64,000 nt of DNA from Alviniconcha marisindica (lineage: Eukaryota; Mollusca; Gastropoda; Provannidae): positions 1 to 64,000 of the forward strand of contig JABMCL010002917.1 of the NCBI GenBank assembly GCA_018857735.1, read 5' to 3'. The first letter of the stretch is position 1. Every line of letters begins with the position of its first letter. Of this stretch, positions 48,601 through 59,259 are shown piece after piece. The translations under genes were made by a program, and so were the position numbers. The notes beneath the pieces are model-generated. The model did not search any database. It was not told where the DNA came from and saw only the letters and a program-made list of their open reading frames with translations.

Positions 48601-51600
48601 CGTACCAAAAGCATCGCCATGACGCCCAAATCACGTGACCATATGCCTACTACGTCACTCTGGGGAGTCGCTGCAAAATGGCCAACTCGAGCTCCGAAGA
48701 CGAAATGATACTTTGCCCGAGAGACCCACAAGGATACAGCCATATTAGTTTGAGCCTGTCAGGCAGGATTTTGAAAGAGTACCGGAACATCGTGTCAGCA
48801 AACCCCATGCGGTATTCCATGGAGTTTGCGAAATCTCACTCACTGAAGTGCTCGCTACACAAATGGGCGTGATGCGGCGCAGCAAGAAAGTCAGCTCGTT
48901 TGAATTGTATAAATTTAATCCACTTTCGCCTCACTGCAGATTCTTTCTTCATTTTGGTGTAATCTTTATTGAAATCTGCCTTCATCACTTCCCAAGCTGG
49001 AGTTGGAGAAAATGTCATGTGTTTGCAACTTTCCTGGAAAACATTTGTGTTTTCTCAAATAAATTAGAAGTGTATGAGGCTACCCAGTAAACATGCCCGT
49101 ATGGGGCCGGTACAAGCATGGTATGGGCAGTCCCAACACTGCCCACAATAGATGGTACAGGCACCCTATAAGGAGCCCTATATATATACTGTACAAGCTG
49201 CACACAGTGAAACGTGCAGGCCTCGTACTGCGCCCACACCATGCCCTGTGCTGCCGCTGTACTGTAGCCCATACCGTTTTGCCTGTACCGGCCCCTTACC
49301 ATTTTGCCCCAGTGTTGCCCTTACAAGCCCTTACCGACCCGTACTGCCCTGTACCATTTTGCCCATACTGCCTCCATACCATTTTGCCCCCAATAATTTA
49401 TGAGTTAAAAATAATTGGGGGTAAAACCTAATAGACCATACATTTTCTCTTGGACATGTTTACTGGGTAGCCTCATACACTTCTAATTTATTTGAGAAAA
49501 CACAAATGTTTTCCAGGAAAGTTGCAAACACATGACATTTTCTCCAACTCCAGCTTGGGAAGTGATGAAGGCAGATTTCAATAAAGATTACACCAAAATG
49601 AAGAAAGAATCTGGATATTTTATCATATTTAGTAAAATCTCATCTTGCTGACAAATTTTCACAGATGGATCATTATTAAAAAATGAAAAAGCAGTGCTAG
49701 GTTAGATATACTAGAGTTTAAAACAGAAAAGAAGTTTCTACTTAGGGAAGGGAAGATCTATATTTACTGCAGAATTATTTGCACTATTAATGGCTTTATC
49801 ATGTACTTAAATTACTAATGGCATTGTTCACTATTTTGTTTTGTGTGGACTCAGAGGTAGTGTTATATTCATTAAATTCCACAGATAGTAAAGTGAGATC
49901 TGGCATTATTTATGAAATAAAGCATTTGGTTCACTGCTTACTTATAAAAGGTACAGGTGTCACTTCCTGTTGGATTCCTTCACACTGGACTAACTTTTAA
50001 TGAACGGGCTGATAGAGCAGCAAAACGAGGAGCCATCAACAATATGCATTCATTAGATATTCCATTATCTTAAAAGGAACTGTGCAACATTACTGAAAAT
50101 GATATGTGGAAACGATTAGGATTTAGTCAATCAAACTCATTATCCAGTTTTGAACGATGTTGCAAGGTCTGTGTTGAGTTTAGTATACAGGCTTCTCCTC
50201 AATGCTATCAAAACAAAATTTTCCAAAGATATTATGTGCATTTGTAAGTAAAAACAATCAATATATCATGTTATTCAACTGTCAGTTTATGAAGTCCTTT
50301 TTGCCTCATGCATGATCGTCTGATGGACATGGACATTTATCTTTACAAACATTTTTGTTAGAAAATAATTTGTCAATTTGTTTATTTATTTTTTGGCTTA
50401 TCACCTGATCCCATTGGTCATTTACTTTGAATTACATGTGTGAGAGATTTTTTTTCCCTTTCTTTTCCATCGGATGGGAGATGGGGGAGGATGTATGTGT
50501 ATGAGAGTACAGACAGGGGTGTGTGGTATTGAAGTGTGAGTGACAGCTAAATTGTGACATTAAGATGGGGGAGGGATTATATGCTATGAATATGTATAGG
50601 GGCGGGTGGAATCAAAGTGTGTGTGATAGCTAAATTAAGTGTGTCATAAAGTAAGCAAGAGTTTCTACACAATATCTTTTGAGTATCATTGTGACAGTAT
50701 ATGACATTTAGGGTGTATGAATGTGTTAGCATATGTGCGTATATGTGGTCCTGTGTGTGATACAGATCTGATACAGATCAGGAGAAACTAGCTATCTGTA
50801 TGGATGCAGACACAAATGTACGCATGGTTGCTTGTTGACAGCAAATAAGTTTATTTTTTGTTTTTTTACAATAGCTATCTGTATGTATATATGGTTGTTT
50901 GTTGACTGTAAATAAGTTTTGTTATTGTTTTACATAAATTTCTTATTATTATTATTGGTGCAACTTGCTGACACATGTTGTTAGCATCATAATTTAAGAT
51001 CAGTCTTATATCACTGATGTGAAAAGACTTTAAGTAAAAAACAAAGAAGAAGAAGAACCAGAGAAAAGGAGAAAGACAGGCAGGCAGGCAGACAGACTGG
51101 CAAGACACTGACAAGAAGACAGACAGATATGCACTCACTTTCCGCACAACCTGATTTTCATGTACTTGGTTTAGCATGAAGCAAATGTCAGCAATGGTAT
51201 GGAAGAACTGAGGTGAATACAAGGACTCCGGAGGCAGCTGTGCAAAGTGCAGCATAAAGAGAATCAGAGATCCCTCCATGTTGTTGAAGCCCATAATGAC
51301 GTCTATGTCTCCGATGCCATTCTCCTGCACGTACTGCTCGTCTTCAGCCAGCTCCTTCAGGGGGCGGGGAAGGAACACACCTGCCAAGAAATTGACTGAC
51401 TGATCTTTAATGCTCATGGATTAAAATAAAATAAAAAAACATATCTGTGCAAAGTATAGTAATACAGCAAAATGCCAAAAGAGATGGCACACAATACTTG
51501 AACTTTAACATGTTCATCAGGATATCAAATAAACCTACACACAGCTTCCTAGTCCTTGTTTCTTCAAGACAAACTGTTAGCATGTACTGGTTTCCTTTGT

Positions 51601-54600
51601 AGTTTTGTTTATTTCCTGAATAATAATAGTAACATGTGGTCACTAAGTTGTCATCATGGGCCTCAAAGATGAAAGAAATCTGACTCCATAATTTTTTAGA
51701 ATTTAAGCAGAAGCCTAGTCTTAGACTCTGTCCTTTCTAAATCAGAAACAGAAACACACCCACATGCACGCACAGAAACCCCCACAAAAATGCACACATC
51801 CATGCAAAGTCTAGTAATACAGCAAAATGCCAAAAGAAATGGCATGCAATACTTGAACTTTAACATGTTCATCCAGACATCAAATAAACCTAAACACAGT
51901 TCCTCGTCCTTGCCTCTGTAAGACACAAACTGTCAGCATGTACTAGTTTCCTTTGTACTTTTCTGTTTTATTTCCTGAATAATAATAGTAAAATATGGTC
52001 ACTAGGCTGTCATCCTGAGCTTGAAAGTGTGAAACTCAAAGATGAAAGAAATGTGACTGCATAACTTTTGAGAAAGAACCAAAGTTGAATGTTCTGAAAC
52101 AGCTGTCCAGGTGAACATTAACCATTCTGGTCTGATTTTTTTAATTTATTATGAGTCAAAAATCTAATGAATCCGTATTCTCACCATCAACAACTGGGAA
52201 GAACATTGCAGTCAAAGGTCCTGCACTTGCAAATTCTGTTGATTTGTTGAAAAAGTCAACAGCTGGCTGCTGCTTAAGACAGTCAATCAGTTCTATGGTC
52301 GAATCTCCTTTACACCCAAATAAATCTGCTACAGCCTTGAAGGCCCCCTTCATGTTCTGCAGATGAGATGTCACTGTCTGAGGGGCTCCACTCTGCATTA
52401 TCACTCTCTTAAAAAGTCCTCGTGACTGAGGGCTGAACATCTGAAGACCCACACTCATACTTCCGGCTGATTCTCCAAAAATTGTGATGATGTCAGGGTC
52501 TCCCCCAAATGCTCTAATGTTGTCTTTGACCCAACAGAGGGCAAGGTTTTGATCCCAGAGTCCTTGATTTCCAAGAAGTACTTCATCACCAGAACTGAAG
52601 AAACCTAAGGCTCCTAATCGGTACTGAACAACGACTACTATCATCTTTTCGTCTACCACCAGTTTTGAGGGTCTGCAAACAAAAAACAAAAAATGTGCAT
52701 TGGATATTACAGTTTGCCAAAAATAAAGCATTCCTGGTTATAGAGAGGGCAGACAATAGTCTCTTCAGAGGTTAGAGCGCCAGACTCGTGATTGAAAGGT
52801 CGCGGGTTTGAATCCCTGCAGGAGCGGCGGGAGAAGTGTGTCTGTACTGACTCTTATTTCGGTATCCGTTCCACCCCCATGTTACCGCAGTAGCATGTAA
52901 AAGACCCCGGTCATTCTGCCAAAAGTGCAGGTGACAGGTTACAGCTAAACATGCATACACCTTACGTATGTGGCTTTGCATGAAGTGACATGGTGCATGG
53001 TTGTATGGTGTACACAGAACTTGTGCCGAGATGGCTGCAGTTTCATGTGGCACCAGCCATGTCAGCGCTGTAAGTACACCACTTTGGTGGATATCCAAAA
53101 AACGCGCTATGAAAAAGCTAGTCACTCACGTAGAACCACATGCGAGCACAGTGAGTCTGCTCAAGAGAGCGGAGAATAAAGCGATATAAGTGATCATCAA
53201 TCAATCAATCAATCTGAATGAACCATTTTTTTTTTTTTACAAGCCTTAATGATCAAGCTATACAGTCAATCTAGCTCTGAAGAATAGCAAACTTAAACTA
53301 ATACTTAATTCAGGGTGACCTGTAGGTGGGAGCATCGCCCATAGAAAATCCTCCCCCATGGAAGAAGACCATGACTGGATAGAGTGGTGCTGAGTTCTCA
53401 TCAGCAGGCGGCATGTACACGTTCAGCATAAGACAGTCCTCGCTGGTCACCTGGGATGACCCAATAAGGCCAGGCTGCACCTGCACATGACATATCATGA
53501 GTCAGGAGGCACATGCACCCCTCAGTCCGTACACATCATGAGCCAGGCTGAATCTGCACCCCTCAGTCAGTATGTGTCATGAGCCAGGACACACCTCACC
53601 CCTCAGTCAGCACTGTTGTGAGCCAGGCTGCACCTGCACCCCTTCGTCAGTATGCGTCATGAGCTAGGAGGCACCTGCACCCCTCAGTACATGTCATGAG
53701 TCAGGTTGTACCTGCACCCCTCACAGTACATGCCGTGAGCCAGGAGGCACCTGCACCCCTCAGTCAGTACATGTCATGAGCCAGGCTGCACCTGCACACC
53801 TCAGTCAGTACATATCATGAGCCAGGAGGCACCTGCACCCTTCAGTCAGTACATGTTGTGAGCCAGGCTGCACCTGTACACCTCGGTCAATACACGTGAT
53901 AAGATGTCCGGAGTGCAGTGACGCTGGCAGACAGAATGGTCTTTCCCAAAATGTTCAACGTTCAATGTTCAATACAGTCAGGTTCAAGCTGCATCTACCA
54001 GCCAAACCCCCTTTCATCATTGCTGCAATGGGTTACGTCATAGTTAGTCCTAGCTCCCCTTCCTTTTGTACACCAACAAAAAAATGGGGCAGTTAACTCA
54101 GGTATCAGGGTGATGATGTAACAATTTGTGGCCCAGGAGAAAGGACAGTAGGCAATAGCTGTATGAATACAAACCTGGTCACTCGGCTTTCATCACTACA
54201 TTGTGTTGCTTTGCCACTGCCACTGTGACATCATTCACTCTTAAGTGTGATCATTAGATCCAAACACATAAAAGGTTCAAAAGAATGCTTATTTATTAGG
54301 ACACAAACACACAATCTGCAAATTTTCAGGGTAATCCCCTTTGTCAAGCTACAAAATGACACTTAAACAACAAATGAGATCCAAACACATAAAAGATTCA
54401 AAAGAATGCTCACTGATTATGACAGAGACAACACAATGCAAATTTTCAGGGAAATCCCCTTCTTCAGGCCACAAAACAATACTTAAACAGTGAAATGGTT
54501 AAAAACAATGAAAAATGATATGAGAGTAACTTATTTTTTGTTGTTGTTGTGTTCAGTGCTTGTTGGAAGAATGTTGGCATGACAATGACATGTAATAGGT

Positions 54601-55422
54601 ATGATGTAATGAATATTATGTGACGTAAAAATGACAGAGAAAGGTAAGGAGAATTAGTTCCCCTGATTTACATTATCACACATTATCTTTACATTATCCT
54701 TCTTTCTTGTCTGTGACTAAAAAACAACCCCAAAAAACCCAACAATGGGGATCCAGAGTGCATGATGTGCATATGTGCTCTGGACAGCCTACAAGACTTA
54801 ACCATTCATTTGTTTTGACCAGTGTGTCACTGTCAGTGTGCAACAGGCTGTCAAGACTCACTCTGTCACAACACTGTACCCAAGTAGACCCCTTTCATTT
54901 ATCTCACTGTCGCACAGCAAAAAACGATCAGAGTTGACTACAAAGTTCTACAACTCCTCCAAACCAGATGTAGGGGGAGAATGCTGACAATGACATTGTG
55001 CGTACCAAGATTTGACTGGGCTGAATCATTTTGGATACACAGTTCAATACCAGGTCCTTAGTTGACATTACTTCTAAATACTAGATGTTCTACTCGATCC
55101 CTTGTTTCAGCTCACTAGACAGGTGCGTGTGACAATGGGGCTAACCTGAAGACAGGCTGGCATGACTTGATCTGCCACAAACACCTTCCCTTCCCCAGGT
55201 CCAGGGTGGGGCTGTGGCTTCTCAAACCTCAGGTCACCGACAGGGGGGAGGGCGTAGGGGATACCCAGGAACCCATCCATCTTCCTTCCTTCATCCCCAT
55301 CCACACTGAGCCCCTGGATGGAACCCCAGGGAGCCTGGATGATGGGGGTGGGTGACACACACTGCACCATGAGCAGCAGGAGGATGGCGTTAGTCAAATC
55401 CTCCATCGTCACACTGCAATAC
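43443..55422 (-). CDS. Type-B carboxylesterase with C-terminal KDEL (gene model, 6 coding exons)
   Basis: Exons in transcript order: 55422-55146 (ATG at 55406), 53480-53320, 52672-52185, 51380-51139, 45501-45134, 43680-43443. All phases agree, and the joined frame encodes about 585 residues, usual for the carboxylesterase/cholinesterase alpha/beta-hydrolase family. Visible hallmarks are an N-terminal signal peptide, EDCLMLNVY (~102-109), oxyanion HGGGF (~128), nucleophile in FGESAG (Ser ~209), acidic residue in NNMEGS and catalytic His in SHHGDE. It ends AKDEL, a KDEL-type ER retention signal, so it should hydrolyse ester substrates in the ER lumen, like vertebrate liver carboxylesterases ending in HxEL. 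A non-coding first exon probably lies further upstream. It is convergent with the long plus-strand gene. Confidence 0.85.
44632..44792. repeat. Small inverted repeat (MITE-like)
   Basis: Arms cggttgactgggcgtaaaac (from 44634) and the complement near 44757-44792 flank ~90 bp. A related piece, tggtgttttacgccgcccag, is at 58940. Confidence 0.5.
45134..45501 (-). CDS. Carboxylesterase coding exon 5 (catalytic His)
   Basis: Acceptor tttttttactttcag, phase 0 in, phase 2 out (ACTGG before gtgagt). Contains [26 protein letters not shown] and [13 protein letters not shown], where a His before Gly-Asp-Glu is the expected triad histidine. It is separated from exon 4 by a 5.6-kb intron full of repeats and possible nested exons. 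Confidence 0.85.
45582..45614. repeat. (CT)n microsatellite
   Basis: Short CT run in esterase intron 5 (in transcript order upstream of exon 5). Confidence 0.9.
45890..46440 (+). mobile_element. I-clade-like LINE fragment, post-RT region
   Basis: Broken frames read [40 protein letters not shown] and YKNWVRT. This matches the FS..KT...F / FLGV.LD..L.W..H region after the RT palm. The RNase H part may be at 49650. Confidence 0.55.
46612..46955 (+). mobile_element. SINE family A, 5'-truncated
   Basis: Aligns with 52856-53200 (gtatccgttctacctccgtg to gcgctacataaacgatcatc). No tRNA head. Confidence 0.7.
46956..47070 (+). mobile_element. L2-like LINE C-terminal scrap
   Basis: Reads [20 protein letters not shown], like the RSF...GP..WN.LP signature near the end of L2 ORF2. 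Confidence 0.4.
47505..48377 (+). CDS. Possible nested TNF/C1q-like gene remnant (3-4 exons)
   Basis: Lies in an intron of the minus-strand esterase. Exons 47505-47547, 47804-47927 (or 47822-47927) and 48279-48377 join with matching phases (2, then 0) and end in a stop. They read [14 protein letters not shown] (coil-like), then [20 protein letters not shown], then [19 protein letters not shown]. The [11 protein letters not shown] pattern resembles the pG.Y.iysqv strand of TNF or C1q domains, and the last exon could be the closing strands. The middle of the domain is missing. A candidate exon at 47997-48033 has good splice sites but is out of frame by one base at a run of A. It may be a real gene with a sequencing error, a pseudogene, or chance. 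Confidence 0.25.
48477..48936 (-). mobile_element. THAP transposon, second copy (fragment)
   Basis: The left end GGACAAGTCCAAGGTT plus ~200 bp match the reverse complement of 12720-12920. On minus, 48936-48840 encodes [15 protein letters not shown] and [11 protein letters not shown], the second half of a THAP finger. The first half is replaced by the inverted repeat at 48937. Confidence 0.6.
48937..49613. mobile_element. Element with perfect 159-bp terminal inverted repeats
   Basis: Arms 48937-49095 and 49455-49613 are exact reverse complements by eye. The ~360-bp centre is a C/G-skewed degenerate repeat (tgtaccattttgccc-like units). No coding potential. It adjoins the THAP fragment. Confidence 0.85.
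49650..50340 (+). mobile_element. LINE RNase H domain remnant
   Basis: Reads [13 protein letters not shown] then [16 protein letters not shown], the TDGS and TAEL..l..AL motifs of RNase H in I-clade LINEs, followed by frame-broken C-terminal sequence. Possibly the 3' part of the element seen at 45890. Confidence 0.55.
51139..51380 (-). CDS. Carboxylesterase coding exon 4 (catalytic Glu)
   Basis: Acceptor aatttcttggcag, phase 1 in, phase 0 out (AAA before gtgagt). Reads [15 protein letters not shown] then [18 protein letters not shown]. The Glu of NNMEG aligns with the acidic triad residue of the family. Confidence 0.85.
51440..52075. repeat. Intronic ~260-bp duplication
   Basis: 51440-51700 and 51795-52070 are ~85-90% alike by eye (gtaatacagcaaaatgccaa; ttatttcctgaataataata). 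Within the esterase intron between exons 3 and 4. Confidence 0.8.
52185..52672 (-). CDS. Carboxylesterase coding exon 3 (catalytic Ser)
   Basis: Acceptor ttttttgtttgcag. Reads [20 protein letters not shown], then [23 protein letters not shown] and [12 protein letters not shown], a textbook run from the oxyanion strand to the nucleophile elbow. Enters in phase 2, ends in phase 1 at VVDG before gtgaga. Confidence 0.9.
52766..53215 (+). mobile_element. SINE family A, full length
   Basis: tRNA-like head (GAGGTTAGAGCGCC; GGGTTTGAATCCCTG), body, and (AATC)n tail at ~53197-53215. Opposite in orientation to the host esterase gene. Confidence 0.75.
53320..53480 (-). CDS. Carboxylesterase coding exon 2 (oxyanion hole)
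   Basis: Encodes [18 protein letters not shown] and [19 protein letters not shown], with both the EDC disulphide motif and the HGGG oxyanion loop. Ends in phase 2 before gtcacc. Two acceptors six bases apart (exon start 53480 or 53474) are both in frame. Upstream copies of the same acceptor sequence occur in the intronic minisatellite at 53481-53895. Confidence 0.85.
53481..53895. repeat. Minisatellite carrying copies of the esterase exon 2 acceptor
   Basis: About 7-11 units, alternating ~50-65 bp, with cagtcagtacatgtcatgag and ccaggctgcacctgcaccc. On the minus strand the units repeat gtgcaggtgcagcctgg, the same sequence that forms the real exon 2 acceptor at 53481. Confidence 0.85.
54245..54590 (+). 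repeat. Hairpin family D, tandem partial copies
   Basis: Two units of ~122 bp starting gatccaaacacataaaa at 54257 and 54379, each with gcaaattttcagggtaatcccc, then a segment ending ggaagaatgttggcatgac. Confidence 0.65.
55146..55422 (-). CDS. Carboxylesterase coding exon 1
   Basis: Acceptor gtggtgttcag, so a 5' UTR exon must lie upstream. The start codon at 55406-55404 opens [21 protein letters not shown], a signal peptide. [11 protein letters not shown] and [19 protein letters not shown] follow, the usual N-terminal esterase motif (FLGIPYA.PP.G..RF). Ends ACLQ in phase 0 before gttagc. Confidence 0.85.
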
Positions 55423-56829
55423 CTGAACACCACACACACAGAGTTAGTTAGTTCTTGAGTTTAACGTCCCTGAGCAGCAGTGAATTCCAGACAGAGAGGC
55501 CAAAATAAGAAAACGGCACAGTGGGAGCAAGCCTTCTCAAAACAAGTTTCATCCAACAGGTAGAACTAGAAGAGATCAAAATAAAAACATACCAAATTAC
55601 CATCAATGATTTTGTTTTAAAATGCTCCCTTAATTTTATATTCAATTTCTAAACTTAGTTTCAGTGACGGATAATGGGATGGGCTGCACACAACAATGAC
55701 AAGTGTCAGTCCTAATTGCTTGCCGTACATGTTGCAGTCATTGCCCTTTGATATCGTGCATGAAAGTTGCATGTTCACATCACCAAAGAACAAAACAAAA
55801 GAGGCCACTGGTAGCCATTATGCTAGCTAGAACACCTCACAGTGCTTTCTACAGCCAGTCCAACTAATCATGACTGTTGTAAAATGAAAATAAAATCAAT
55901 GAGGCATCTTAAAGGAACTAGATTGAAAAAAAGAAAAACTGTTGAGGCATGATACCTGGATGTTGTTGCAATGACCAATGTACTCAACAGATACAGAAAA
56001 GAAAGTAGCCATCAGAAACTTTATGAAGAATCCAGATTCTGCACCTTAAAAGCCTGAAGAAGTCAAAAGAAAATGACACAGACTCTTGATGTTTCACAAA
56101 ATGATACTCAATATATACAACCAACTTTCTCTTTCCCTATAGTAGCACACATAAACCAAATAAAAATTGGATACCTAAGCTGAAAAGCTCGCTCCAACTA
56201 GTCCAAGCATTTTCCAGCCAGCCCAAACACATGAGGCACCACCACCAGAACACTAGATATTAAGGTGATAGGGAACTCACCAGTGCGAAGCAACTTGTGT
56301 ACTTTGCAATGAATTATTGTTTCACAACTGAAGACAGTGTCCACAGCTGAAATGACTTTTGAAAAAAATAATCAAGCAGCAAGACAACCTGCCATCTCAC
56401 TATGCAAGCCCAGCACCACAACCCTGTATACACAGCGCTGCATTTCCCCAACCTCATTTGCCTTGACAAAAACACCACCACCAAACACACACACACAACT
56501 GCATGGCTGACTACATTAAATGACAGTTTATCTATCCACACCCTCAGTTAGCCAGTAGCCCACTAGACATCACAGGACAGTACAGGCTAGGGTGTGTAAG
56601 TGCAAGCAAAGACTGGAGAAAGATAGCAGGGCTATGATGCTAGCTTTGCAGTCTATCCTGATGTGGCGGCATTCCATTCTAAAACTCTAGTTTAGTCTAA
56701 AAATACTATGCAACAGGAAAATGGTCAGTTGTCAAATCACACACACACACACATCACCAACATGCTCTTCTTCTTCTTTTGTTTAGAGCTGGCCTTGGGT
56801 ACTGGTTGCCTTGGGTGGAATTGCTTCTC

Positions 56830-57130
56830 ACTGTAGTACTAGTAGTGCAGCTTATGCAGCTGCCGTCTGTGTGGCCCCTTATCAAAGGCCTTGGAAAAGT
56901 CAAACAACACCATGTCTACCTGATCTCCTTGAGCTAGGTTCTTGGCAATGTCGTGGGTGGTGACTAATAGTTGTGTTTCACATGACCGCTTCTTTCTGAA
57001 GCCATGTTGGGCGTCGGACAGTATTCGGTGGCCGTCAGACTCTCAGAGTGTTGCGTGATGCTACTCAGTGTGGATAGTGTGCTCCACTACTTGCTGATGA
57101 TGGCCGTTAGGGATACTGAGAGACTTCGGA
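56830..57130 (-). mobile_element. LINE RT fragment (minus)
   Basis: On minus: QHGFRKKRSCETQLLVTTHD, KNLAQGDQVDMVLFDFSKAF. This is the RT region spanning the QHGF and FDFSKAFD motifs of a CR1/RTE-type element. Too short to place further. Confidence 0.7.
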
Positions 57131-57631
57131 CTGCAGTCGCTTCAAAACATTTATAAGGAAACAGCAATGACTCACTCTCTTCTTCAAGACAGAGTGCAAT
57201 CCCTGCAAATGAGTTTTTGACGCCTATAACTACCAAAAGGCCGAGTGAAACCCTGAAAACCCAACGGACTTCGACTGTCAAGACAAGAATTTGAACAAAA
57301 TTTAATATCTATAGTAACAGACCATGCCACCCTCCTCCAAGGAAGGAAGGATCAGCGTCGTAAACCAGTGCTTGGAGTTTGAGACCATGCAAGAAACAAC
57401 TCCCAGTGTTATCGAGTAGATTCAACAAAAAGTGTTGTCTGCAGATACTCTTTCCCCCCCCACCCCCCCCCCCCCCCCGGATTGCTACCATCGACTGGAA
57501 CAACTTAGAACAGGAGATAATTAGTAGCAAGACTGTAGTGAACTTTAGACTCTAATCTCTCGCTGCCCCTTAAACATCGAGTGCTCCCCCCTTGTCCGCG
57601 GACGCAATATCCAAGACTGGTTGTGAGCCGT

Positions 57632-57965
57632 GTGAGCCGGTTTGGCCTAGCGGTAAGGCGTTAGGCTGGTACGGCTGAAGCGGAAGGACCTCGGTTCGAT
57701 GCCGCTTCGGCTCTCCTTTCTCTTCAGTAAGGTTGTGGTTTGTGGGCACTGTCCTGTGACTTTGTCCATCACTTCCCGCTACTAAAACATTAAAATGGCT
57801 CTCATCGCTGCCCATCTTAATGCAGAAGTCATTCTGGTGGTGACAGTGTAGCGATACTGTATATAATCTCCCTCTCCTCCCCGACCTCCATACCCCCATG
57901 CCCCCGTTCTCCCCCTCCCTAATAAGCATTATGGTTTCTGTGGACGTTAAGCACCACTAGTGATG
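57632..57965 (+). mobile_element. SINE family B, clean full-length copy
   Basis: Head GGTTTGGCCTAGCGGTAAGG with GGTTCGATGCC as B box, then the family body and tail tgtggacgttaagcaccac. Useful as the reference copy in this window. Confidence 0.8.
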
Positions 57966-59255
57966 TTCACTTCAGTGTGAGCCGGTTTCATAGCGATTCA
58001 GCCGTGAGTCAGTCGCAGCCGGCCGAGTCGAGGTGGCCGTCCGGCGCCTGCGGGGCTCATTCCGTGTCCTAGCGAGCCTTATGGTTTCCGTGGACGTAAA
58101 GCAATGTTTACCATGCTCACGCATTGGTCTCAGCTTGTCCCTAACTGATATGTCAACCGACATCCCAGGACATTAAGCAACACTTGAAGTGAGCCGGTTT
58201 GCCACGGCCGGCCGGCTGGTACTGAGTGAAGCGGAACTGAGGCGGACCGGCTGCTCGGCGGTTCGATTGATACCGCCGCTTCGGCTCTTCTTTCTCTTCA
58301 AACTGACTGAAGTTGTGGTCTGTGGACACTGTCTTGTGACTTTGTCCCTCACATTATGAAACATAAAATGGCTCTCATCGCTGCCCACCCGTTAATGCAG
58401 AAGTCATTCTGGTGGTGACAGTGTCGAGTCACTAGCCGCGATAGCGGGTACACAAGTGACTGATATAATCGCCCGCCTCAGTCCCGGCCCTCCATACTCC
58501 CCCGCCCCCCTCCCCTCCCCGTCCCTAATAAGCCTCATGCCGGTTTCTGTCAGTGGACGTTAAGCACCATGTTTACTAGACTTTACCTGTCGGCGCTTAC
58601 CGGCACTGGCGGTTTGTCCCTAATATGTCAGCCGCCCGGCGACATTGGGACACTGAGTTCCGACTACGAGGACATTCTGAGCATGTCACAGCCCCGCATC
58701 ATCACTGTCTCAACCTGTCGGCGTTTCGCACTTATAGTGCACATCAAGATCAAGAAGTCAATACACGAACTGACTTGAGCGGATCTTGTCATCCAGGCTA
58801 CACTAATTCTTTAGACTCTCAGTCCCTGACTGAAGAAAACCTTCCGCAAGTGCGACTAGTGATTCGCCGGCTGAATACTGAGCATAGGCTATAGCGCAGA
58901 GAGAGAGAGCGGAGAGAGAGAGAGCCGCTAACTAACTTGGTGTTTTACGCCGCCCAGTCAACCAAAAAGTTATGGTTATATCAACTGCGAAGTTACACTT
59001 ACCGCCGTGCAGTCTAGTGTCCCGCTTTGAAGAGGGTATGAAGTCAGTCAGTTGTTCCAGCTCAGGCAACAGCTAACGCCAGTTGAGCCTGCCGGCCGGC
59101 CGCAGTAATGCAACCATAGTCATGACTCAGCACGTGTGAAGGTCACGTTCGATATTATCACAAGCATCAGTGTTGACTTAGTTTAGCGCTACCTCGTGCC
59201 AGCTAAAGTGACCGAGGCCGCCTTGAACTTCGAGCAGTATTTCTAACGGCGGCGC
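57966..59255. other. Anomalous stretch with scattered short insertions
   Basis: Non-coding. Compared with clean repeat copies, it carries many extra ACTGA/GACTGA/CAGT and CCGG-like blocks. No gene supported; consensus quality doubtful. Confidence 0.5.
58186..58572 (+). mobile_element. SINE family B, copy with scattered insertions
   Basis: Collinear with 57632-57965 but longer by ~50 bp of small inserts (for example actgactgaag where the clean copy has cagtaagg). Confidence 0.7.
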
Positions 59256-59259
59256 TGTT

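Noticed and set aside
48678..48872. 64-residue plus ORF starting [10 protein letters not shown]
   Set aside because: Not annotated as a gene because it lies inside the THAP transposon copy; kept only as a possible transposon ORF.
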